From: JAWPNA01 sp045402695
GTDB taxonomy: Bacteria; Acidobacteriota; Polarisedimenticolia; JACPZX01; DASXTC01
Assembly (NCBI GenBank): GCA_045402695.1
Contig: JAWPNA010000018.1
Location: 1-17,259 of the forward strand
Direction: 5' to 3'
Length of the DNA stretch: 17,259 nucleotides
Shown: one piece after another, positions 1-6,277 of the stretch
Numbering within the stretch: the first letter of the stretch is position 1
Layout of the letters: each line of letters begins with the position of its first letter
Notes under the pieces: model-generated
The model's database searches: none
The model's input: only the letters and a program-made list of their open reading frames with translations
What the model was told of the DNA's origin: nothing
Translations under genes and position numbers: made by a program

Positions 1-790
1 CCAGAATCGAGTCGCCTCCACGGCGGACGTCGTTCTCAGACGGCTTCTCCTCGACTCGATCGGGCCATCGGTGCACACCCGACATCGCCTCCATCGCCAT
101 GGCTTCAATCGCCGCCCCACGGTTGACCTGATACCCCTCGACCTTGCGGGCCAGATCCACCGACTCGGCCACCAGCACCGCCACCCCCGGAGGGGCCAAC
201 ACCGCCCGCCGGCGACCCGGGGACGGCTCGGCCATCTGCTGGTCGTGCTGCCGAGGCTCCCGAGCCGGCACCGACCCACCCGCTTTTTCCTTCGCCATCT
301 CCTCCTGCGCCAGGATCTCGAGCTTCCTCACGGAGAAGGCCGTCCCCCACGCCAGCCAGAGCTCTTCCGTCTGCGCCGTCACGGCCTTCAGGATCACCCG
401 AACACGGGACTTGCACAGCCGTCCCTGCTCGAAGGCCGCCGCCAGTCTTGGGAAGAGCTGGAGCTTTCTCTCCCGGCGAATCTCCTGCTGGCACCAGCGC
501 TGCGTGAGCGGTACAAACGCCTTGAGGTAGGCCGACCACAGCACATGTCCCTCGTGCCGGTAAAGCCTGCCGTCCTGCACCTCCACCAAGGCGCGGCTCA
601 GATGAATGCTCACCTGCTGGTCGGAGGCCATCAACCATCTCAAAAGTCTATCGTAAGCCTCCGCCAACGCCGGACTCCGGTTGCCGGCCGGCCCGCTTGG
701 CCGGGCTCCCCGGAGGAACTCCCGAGGGATCGCCGTCCCCAAGGAGGATCTGACATCGAAGCTGTTGGGCGGTTGCGTCGTTTCGAGCAT
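1..790 (-). CDS. Partial protein, possibly HNH-endonuclease family (N-terminal part only)
   Basis: The minus-strand frame stays open from the ATG at 790 to the left edge, giving about 263 residues with no stop, so the C-terminus lies outside the window. The start is supported by a Shine-Dalgarno site (GGAAGGG, four bases upstream) and a promoter at 856-885. The visible part is mainly helical and charged: a segment beginning LAEAYDRLLRWLM, then QQEIRRERKLQLFPRLAAAF, then GRLCKSRVRVILKAVT, then a Pro/Arg-rich linker and VDLARKVEGYQVNRGAAIEAMA. That layout recalls the long helical N-terminal region of DUF222/HNH-type nucleases, whose catalytic HNH motif is near the C-terminus and would be off the window. 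No catalytic residues are visible, so the family call is tentative. That it is a real coding frame is considerably safer than its function. Confidence 0.5.
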   Translation of the reverse strand, partial: MLETTQPPNSFDVRSSLGTAIPREFLRGARPSGPAGNRSPALAEAYDRLLRWLMASDQQVSIHLSRALVEVQDGRLYRHEGHVLWSAYLKAFVPLTQRWCQQEIRRERKLQLFPRLAAAFEQGRLCKSRVRVILKAVTAQTEELWLAWGTAFSVRKLEILAQEEMAKEKAGGSVPAREPRQHDQQMAEPSPGRRRAVLAPPGVAVLVAESVDLARKVEGYQVNRGAAIEAMAMEAMSGVHRWPDRVEEKPSENDVRRGGDSIL

Positions 791-855
791 CGACCCTTCC
801 TGGAGATGAGGCGGCACGACTCAGTTGGAAAGTCGAGGATTGAGATGACGCGACG

Positions 856-885
856 AAGGTACAACGATCACCTCGCGGATGTCAA
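856..885 (-). promoter_or_regulatory. Sigma70-like promoter for the partial left-edge gene
   Basis: Read on the minus strand, a consensus -35 TTGACA (885-880) is followed after 18 bases by TACCTT (861-856) as -10. The predicted start is near 849, about 60 bases before the Shine-Dalgarno site and the ATG at 790. The -35 is perfect and the -10 matches three of six consensus positions. Confidence 0.5.
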
Positions 886-1470
886 GAGAATTCTTTGTTA
901 AACACAATGTTGTTTGATCATTGGACCACCACAGTGTTGAAACCCGCCGGCTCGCTCGCGAGGCGAAGTGGAATGATCAAGCCGAAGTTGATTTCGCTCG
1001 CCGGGGAGGACCGGTCATCCTCTGACGAGCTCCGGTGCGAGCGCCATCAGGTACCCTGGCGATCTTGGACGATGACAGACGACATGCACTTCGACAAGCG
1101 CGCACTTCGAATCGACCGGGCCATCTGTCTTCGGGATCATGCCCTCCTGCAGTACGCAGGCTGTTGATGATCTTCAGGAACTGATCTTTTCTGAGCCATC
1201 GTCGATCTCGACGTTTCCCTGATCATTGACGCCGCAGGCACCGTCGCCTTGATCATCTGCGTCTCGTATCCTGGCCCGCGAGGCGGAGGCAAGAAGACTC
1301 CGGCCGTAGAGGTGACAGGGGTCCGAGACGAGGCGGGCAGATCAGCGATTGCGTACCACGACAAGCCCAACGTTGCCATGGACAGTGCCGGCTGTCCATC
1401 ACCGCCTCGGGTGCGGGATGGGAGGCGTCCAGCCGCGGCTGTCTTATCAGCGTCGCTGCCAGGCTCAGGA
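886..1470. other. Stretch without a convincing intact gene
   Basis: About 585 bases with only short frames in all directions. A 90-codon plus-strand frame opening at a TTG at 895 has no recognisable protein character and no good ribosome site. Several GATCAT/ATGATC hexamers recur (around 915, 972, 1135, 1221 and 1252), but without regular spacing. Short minus-strand stretches between about 1130 and 1290 look faintly protein-like in shifting frames, which would suit gene decay, but I cannot name a family. Confidence 0.5.
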
Positions 1471-1623
1471 CCCTACGACGACATTCTGGTCGTCGAGGTG
1501 AAAGCGGAAGGAGATGGCTCAATCCGTAATCGGGCGGAGCGCCGGGACGGACTGAGAGTATTCGATTCGTTGAAGGCGCGGCTGAAAAAAGCGGGCAAGC
1601 CAGAGCGCTACCACTTCTATAAG
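1471..1623 (+). pseudogene. Remnant of a DEAD/DEAH (restriction-type) helicase C-terminus
   Basis: A plus-strand frame reads DDILVVEVKAEGDG, then IRNRAERRDGLRVFDSLKARL, then GKPERYHFYK. This pattern resembles the C-terminal tail of large restriction-associated DEAD/DEAH helicases: a hydrophobic strand ending in an EVK nuclease-like motif, an R-N-R-A-x-R-R-D helix, and an RYHF strand. The match stops abruptly near 1623, where the usual Phe/Leu-Ser-Pro continuation is lost and the frame runs into the antisense of the channel gene. Upstream, in the open frame from about 1249, nothing resembles a helicase. I read it as a relic left by deletion or rearrangement. The resemblance is from memory of the family and covers only about 49 residues. 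Confidence 0.4.
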
Positions 1624-1625
1624 TG

Positions 1626-2378
1626 TTACGCAGGTGATTTCGGTTCCCGCTTCTCGATTGCGCGTCGCAGCTCTGCAATCTCAGCTCGGATATCGTCAAG
1701 CCCCGTGTCACGCTTTTGGCGACTGGGCGTAAGGAACCAAGCCGCTATGAAACCGGAAAGGGTCCCGAACAGGCCTACGCCAGCGCTCATGAGGCATGCA
1801 GCGACCATCCTACCTTCCGTCGTTACGGGATACCGATCTCCATAGCCGACGGTCGTGAGCGTGACGACCGCCCACCAGACAGCGTCGCTTGGATCCTTGA
1901 TGTTCGCATCGGGCGTCGTCTCGAATTGAAGAACTGCGATGCTTGAGAAGACAAGCAGCAAGATGGAGATTAGGGCCGCAGCAAGGAAGGCTCCTTCTGC
2001 ACGTCGTTCGAGGACGAACGTGGCTATCAGCTTGGTGGCCCTAACACCACGCAGCACCCGGAAGATCCGGAGGATCCGCGCCGCACGACCCCAGCGAAGA
2101 GCATCGACCATGGGGATGCTAGATGCGAGGTCAATCCACCCCCAAGTCGCTAGGTATCTCCAAGGCCTCTGGGCCCGACGCAGGCTCGCGAGAAAGTCTA
2201 CGAGAAAAAGTGCGCAGACCGCGTTGTCGGTCCACTGGAGGATTCGACGGGTCCCCACGTCCACTGAGACCAGGGTCTCGAACGCCATCGCGCCCAGGGC
2301 GTATGCACAGAGGGCCAACATGAAGAGGTCATACGGGCGGGCGGCGCCTGGGCTGGCAGCTCCTGCATCCATTCGCAC
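1626..2378 (-). CDS. Six-TM voltage-gated-type potassium channel (ion transport protein family)
   Basis: The 250-residue product has the full Kv-type layout. S1 is at about 17-34, S2 at 46-66, S3 at 72-90, and an Arg-rich S4 (RAARILRIFRVLRGVR) at about 98-113. S5 is at about 127-151, a pore helix ends in the selectivity filter TTVGYGD (175-181), and S6 is at about 190-217. A short charged tail (226-245, heptad-like) could be a tetramerising coiled coil. The protein should conduct potassium across the inner membrane as a tetramer, gated by voltage. There is no RCK or cyclic-nucleotide domain. The start given is a GTG; an in-frame ATG two codons later (2372) is equally possible and neither has a clear Shine-Dalgarno site. 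It lies on the same strand as, and downstream of, the helicase operon, but 328 bases separate them, so co-transcription is not obvious. Confidence 0.9.
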   Translation of the reverse strand: MRMDAGAASPGAARPYDLFMLALCAYALGAMAFETLVSVDVGTRRILQWTDNAVCALFLVDFLASLRRAQRPWRYLATWGWIDLASSIPMVDALRWGRAARILRIFRVLRGVRATKLIATFVLERRAEGAFLAAALISILLLVFSSIAVLQFETTPDANIKDPSDAVWWAVVTLTTVGYGDRYPVTTEGRMVAACLMSAGVGLFGTLSGFIAAWFLTPSRQKRDTGLDDIRAEIAELRRAIEKREPKSPA

Positions 2379-2706
2379 TCACGCTGAAGAACTGGTTTTC
2401 GGGTTCGCCATCAATCCGTCGCCTGGAGGATGACGAATAAAGCCGGAGGGGTCCACCACATTCGCGATGCCCCGCCAACCAGCCGACTGGTGAGGAATTC
2501 TACCCTGACGCGTTGAATTGCGGTAGCCTACAGACGCGGCGTGAGATCAGGACGCCGGCCTGATTGCCTTCTCGCGGCGCGAATCCTGTTGACCTGCGCC
2601 TTCTTCCGTGCCGGCAGAGTGCTCATCCCGTTCACCGGGATGAGCGGTTTTTATAACCCCAGCAACAGTCGGCTCTCCAGAGTAACCGGATCCTGTGAAT
2701 GGGCTG
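2379..2706. other. Intergenic gap between channel gene and helicase operon
   Basis: No gene is supported here. The stretch holds a strong hairpin terminator at 2621-2652 oriented for plus-strand transcription, although no plus-strand gene lies immediately upstream. The sequence from 2580 to 2620 has no recognisable coding or RNA-gene structure. Confidence 0.6.
2621..2652 (+). terminator. Intrinsic terminator, plus orientation, without an upstream gene
   Basis: A perfect 10-bp stem (GCTCATCCCG pairing with CGGGATGAGC) encloses a five-base loop (TTCAC) and is followed by GG and five T on the plus strand. On the minus strand the hairpin is not followed by a T run, so it is not a good intrinsic terminator for the helicase operon, though the hairpin could still stabilise that mRNA's 3' end. 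Confidence 0.7.
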
Positions 2707-4959
2707 CTACGAAGCCTGAAGCTGCGCGACGACGCGCACGGCGGCGTGCCATGCGCCTTCTGAATCCAGCCGGCGACTGGCATAGTCCATCGACAAAAGC
2801 TCTTCGCTCAAGAACGCATGGTGCTTCTCAACATTCTTGTTCGCTACTGTGCCTGCCAATTCACCTGAATCAGCCGGCCCTTGGGTTGCCAACACGCGCA
2901 AGTGCGGAATCAACTCGTTCGCCTTGATGTCGCTCACGATGACGGCGATACCATCGCGCCCTGCTCGAAGTCCTCGAGCTCGAAGCAGGACAAGAAGCGT
3001 GTCCAGAACACGGTCTCCCGTCCAGCAAAAGATTGCGACATCGTTTCTGTATTCGACTAGCGGCGCCTTGTCCAGATGATACTCCGCGTACGCTTCCCGG
3101 CCTTCCTGCAGCAGGGCTCGCGCATTCGCGTCGAGAAACTGCGGCACATCCGAAGCTTCGTAGACTGCTTTCATTTCCTGTCGAACCCGCTCGTGGACCT
3201 CCGGACCTCCACCACTGAATAGCGGTGCACGGCCTGCAGGAGATGGCTCTAATTCGACGATGCGACGCTCGACATCAAGGCTGCGGACGCGCCAGCGCCG
3301 CCCGGCGAAAATGATGTAGCTGCCCTCTGAAAGTGGTTGCGAGATCGGTATGGTCCCCAGTTCGCGCCCACCAGACACTAGATGGTACTCCTCAGGAGTG
3401 ACGAACGCTGTATAGAAGCTGTAATGGTTGACGATACGCTCACCCTTCACCCCAAGCAGCAGCGTGCCGTCCGAGGACTGGACAACAAGGTCGTGCTGGC
3501 CTAACTCCCGCAGCAACTTGGGAAAGATCTGCTCCGTTACCGCTGGGAACGCTCCATCCCGGCACAACACACGCCATGCTTCAACGGCTCTCGCACCCCC
3601 ATACTGAGCGATCAGCGAGAGGACCTGTTGGACCAGTGTGGAGAGATGCAGCGCACCCACGTTCGGCGGTTCGAACCACTTCGCCATGAGCAAACGGACC
3701 ATCGCGACGGTCTGGACGAGCTCGGCGCGGAGTCGGTCTTGGGGAGGGCTATCCGGTTCTATCTGAGGTTCCTCGATGTAAATCCGCATGATCGATGGCT
3801 CGCCGCGGCGCCCGGAACGTCCCAGACGTTGGCGCAAAGAAGCAACCGAAGGCGGCACTCCCACCTGGGCGACGGTGCCGACGCTCCCGATGTCGATCCC
3901 CATCTCCAGTGTGGTAGTACAAACAACGGACGCTGGAACGCTTGGGTCCTTTAGTGCAGCCTCGGCGTGCTCCCGCAGCTCCTTCGAGAGACTGCCGTGA
4001 TGGGGCCAGAACTCGTTCGGCACACACGCCTGCTCGCAGAGCCGCCGAAGATGATCGCCATAAATCTCCACCGTTTGCCTGCCGTTGGCGAAAATCAGAT
4101 TATCTTTGCCTCGAAGCACCTCGAACATATGCGCTCCGATGAGTGGGATAGCCGCACTCTTCAGAACATCGCGCCGGGCGCTGCCTGGATAGACGGTGAG
4201 GTCGGGAGGTTCCTTTCGATAGCCCCTGACCTGTAGGCGCACCTCCTGTCTCGATTCATCAGAGACCAGGACATCGCACGGTAGCGCCTTCCCGGGACGA
4301 AGAAATTCCGCAGCGAGTTCCATGTCACCAAGAGTGGCGCTGAGCGCGATTCTGGGAATACGACGCCGGACGACGAGATCGAGGCGGCTGAGCAGGGACT
4401 GAAGTTGCTGGCCGCGCTCCGACCCGATGAAGGAATGCAGTTCGTCAACCACCACGAAGTCGACGCCACCGAAGAGCCTCCCGATCGCAGTGCCGCGGAG
4501 CACGAACAGCGCCTCGAGTGATTCCGGCGTAATCAGCAGGATGCCCTCTGGGTCCGAGAGCACCTCCCGTTTATGGCTGGACGACACATCACCGTGCCAA
4601 CGATGCACGGCGATCTCGAGCCGCTCGCAAAGGCGATCAAGACGGTCGAATTGGTCGTTGATAAGCGCCTTGAGAGGGCTGATGTAGAGAGCCCGGACAC
4701 CACCACCGGGTTGCTCGATAAGCCGAGAGCAGATAGGCAGGAATGCCGCCTCCGTCTTACCTCCCGCTGTCGCGGCCGCAATGATGACGTCGGAACGCCC
4801 GTCCAGAATCGGATCAATCGCCCGCTCTTGAATGTCACGAAGGTCGGTCCAGCCCTGCTCCCAGATCCAACGCTGAATCTGCTCGTGCAGACGCCCGAAG
4901 CCGGCAGAGATGTGGCCGCCAGAGCTGCCGTCAGAGCTTGAAGGAGGCCAAGTCATCAT
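2707..4959 (-). CDS. Lhr-like superfamily II DEAD/DEAH helicase (BrxHI-type)
   Basis: About 750 residues, with motifs numbered from the ATG at 4959. Walker A ATAGGKT is at 63-69, motif Ia starts SPLKAL at about 94, and motif II DELH is at 172-175. Motif III SAT is at 207-209, motif IV LIFANGR at 288-294, motif V TTLEMGIDIGS at 349-359, and motif VI QRLGRSGRRG at 377-386. This is the signature of Lhr-group ATP-dependent DNA helicases, and the long C-terminal region is where Lhr proteins carry winged-helix and accessory domains. BrxHI of type 2 BREX belongs to the same group. It is the last gene of the operon and overlaps the ATPase gene by 29 bases. An earlier in-frame ATG at 5010 would add 17 residues that look non-native; neither start has a good Shine-Dalgarno site, so coupling to the upstream gene is likely. 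Expected role: cytosolic DNA unwinding or remodelling together with the neighbouring ATPase. Confidence 0.9.
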   Translation of the reverse strand: MMTWPPSSSDGSSGGHISAGFGRLHEQIQRWIWEQGWTDLRDIQERAIDPILDGRSDVIIAAATAGGKTEAAFLPICSRLIEQPGGGVRALYISPLKALINDQFDRLDRLCERLEIAVHRWHGDVSSSHKREVLSDPEGILLITPESLEALFVLRGTAIGRLFGGVDFVVVDELHSFIGSERGQQLQSLLSRLDLVVRRRIPRIALSATLGDMELAAEFLRPGKALPCDVLVSDESRQEVRLQVRGYRKEPPDLTVYPGSARRDVLKSAAIPLIGAHMFEVLRGKDNLIFANGRQTVEIYGDHLRRLCEQACVPNEFWPHHGSLSKELREHAEAALKDPSVPASVVCTTTLEMGIDIGSVGTVAQVGVPPSVASLRQRLGRSGRRGEPSIMRIYIEEPQIEPDSPPQDRLRAELVQTVAMVRLLMAKWFEPPNVGALHLSTLVQQVLSLIAQYGGARAVEAWRVLCRDGAFPAVTEQIFPKLLRELGQHDLVVQSSDGTLLLGVKGERIVNHYSFYTAFVTPEEYHLVSGGRELGTIPISQPLSEGSYIIFAGRRWRVRSLDVERRIVELEPSPAGRAPLFSGGGPEVHERVRQEMKAVYEASDVPQFLDANARALLQEGREAYAEYHLDKAPLVEYRNDVAIFCWTGDRVLDTLLVLLRARGLRAGRDGIAVIVSDIKANELIPHLRVLATQGPADSGELAGTVANKNVEKHHAFLSEELLSMDYASRRLDSEGAWHAAVRVVAQLQAS

Positions 4960-6277
4960 CGCCCGCACTCGTTTTCGATCCGGAAGCCGGTGGCTCGCCC
5001 CCCTCCTCATCCTCGAGCGGCTGCAGATCGGGATTTGCGTCTGGCATGACCTGAACCCGGTCCAAGAGCTGTTGCCACGACGCCTGTGGATTCTGTTCTA
5101 GAACGGCGAGCAGGTTCACGAATGCGGTGACGGTGTTGCGCGGTGTGCGAAAATACGCGTCTCCGACCCTCTGGGAGCAGTGATGCATGAACGCTTGGAG
5201 GCCCTCGTCAGGAATTAGGTAGCGCTCAGCTGCACCCGATGCGTAGACATGCCGCAGCTTCCCGAGGAGGACGAAGAGGTCTTCGGGAGTGAGGTTGGCG
5301 AGTCTCAGGACAGGACCGGAGTAGTCCATGAGCCCGTCTTTGATGAACCGGTTCTCGGCGAGGCGGGATTGAAGCGCCTGATAGCTGTACAGTCCCCTAC
5401 GCGTGTCCAGCAAGAACTCTGGCGTTCCGCCCATGAGAAAAACGAGTCCCTCCACCGACCCTTGGAGGCAGTCGTTCAGGATCCGAAGTATCTGTTCATA
5501 GTTGGTGTTGCGCGCCTTCGTGTTGGCTAGCTTGTAAAGGTTCACGAGCTCGTCGCAGCACACTACGATGCCGGCGAAGCCTGCAAGCCTGACGAACCGC
5601 GCAAGCAGCTTCAACTGGTCGTAAACGGTCGAATCGTCCACGATCGTGCGGACGCCGAGAGCCAGTCGGGCGTCCGTTCGCGTAGCGAACTCGCCGCGCA
5701 ACCATCGCACCGCATTGGACCTCAGGGTCTCGTTGCCAGAATCGTGTCCTTTCCAGTAGGCGGCGATCACCTCCGCGAAGTCGTAGCCGTTCACCATTTC
5801 GGAGAGCGTCGCAAGTCGCTCGCGGATGAGGACCTCCGGTTTGACGGAGCGTTCGCGGGCCGCATCGATGGCCAAGGTCACGAACCGCTCCACGACACTC
5901 GCCAGAGCCCCGCCCTCCGGTTTGGAGCGTGTTGACATGTTACGAACAAGTTCCTGATAGAGCGCGCGCCCTTGTCCGCCCGTGGCGTAAAGCCGACGGT
6001 CCGGCGTCAGGTCCGCGTGCAAGCTCACGAGCCGCTTCTCTAGGGCGATCGAACGAATCAGGTACAGAAAAAACGTCTTCCCTGATCCGAATTCGCCGAT
6101 GACGAATCGCATTCCAGAGCCACCGTCCGCGATCCGATCCAGGTCGGCTATGAGCGCCTTGACTTCTTCGACACGCCCAACCTGGAAATGCTGCTGGCCA
6201 GTTCGGGGTACGACACCTGCTCGAAGCGACTGAATGATCGCGTCGCGCTCACGTGGTCTGATTGCGGGAGTGCTCAT
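4931..6277 (-). CDS. BrxD-like P-loop ATPase (DUF2791, BREX ATP-binding domain)
   Basis: A 448-residue AAA/STAND-like ATPase. Walker A GEFGSGKT is at 61-68, immediately after a short N-terminal region with the typical GQQHFQVGR lead-in. Walker B is GIVVCCDELVNL, with Asp242 and Glu243. A GTPEFLLD sensor-like segment is at 284-291 and an Arg-containing SRLAENR at 304-310. The order and spacing match the DUF2791/BrxD family, which in type 2 BREX is encoded next to the BrxHI helicase. The C-terminal 40 residues are acidic and low-complexity. The ATG at 6277 overlaps the stop of the TerB gene (ATGA) and has GGAAGGA upstream, so translation is coupled. It probably acts as an ATP-dependent partner or loader of the downstream helicase; that role is inferred from neighbourhood and from BREX. 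Confidence 0.88.
   Translation of the reverse strand: MSTPAIRPRERDAIIQSLRAGVVPRTGQQHFQVGRVEEVKALIADLDRIADGGSGMRFVIGEFGSGKTFFLYLIRSIALEKRLVSLHADLTPDRRLYATGGQGRALYQELVRNMSTRSKPEGGALASVVERFVTLAIDAARERSVKPEVLIRERLATLSEMVNGYDFAEVIAAYWKGHDSGNETLRSNAVRWLRGEFATRTDARLALGVRTIVDDSTVYDQLKLLARFVRLAGFAGIVVCCDELVNLYKLANTKARNTNYEQILRILNDCLQGSVEGLVFLMGGTPEFLLDTRRGLYSYQALQSRLAENRFIKDGLMDYSGPVLRLANLTPEDLFVLLGKLRHVYASGAAERYLIPDEGLQAFMHHCSQRVGDAYFRTPRNTVTAFVNLLAVLEQNPQASWQQLLDRVQVMPDANPDLQPLEDEEGGEPPASGSKTSAGDDDLASFKL

Noticed and set aside
71..901. A 276-codon plus-strand frame at the left edge.
   Set aside because: His/Arg/Pro-rich shadow. The opposite strand has a promoter, ribosome site and balanced protein composition.
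1150..1300. Dockerin/EF-hand-like phrase (VNDQGNVEIDD) on the minus strand.
   Set aside because: A single partial match with key Asp positions substituted and a stop shortly after; chance or decay cannot be told apart.
2580..2652. Possible 3' end of a tRNA gene (CGAATCCTGT followed by a terminator), as in an integration site.
   Set aside because: No matching acceptor, D or anticodon arm lies upstream, no CCA follows, no second copy was found at the other side of the operon, and no integrase is present.
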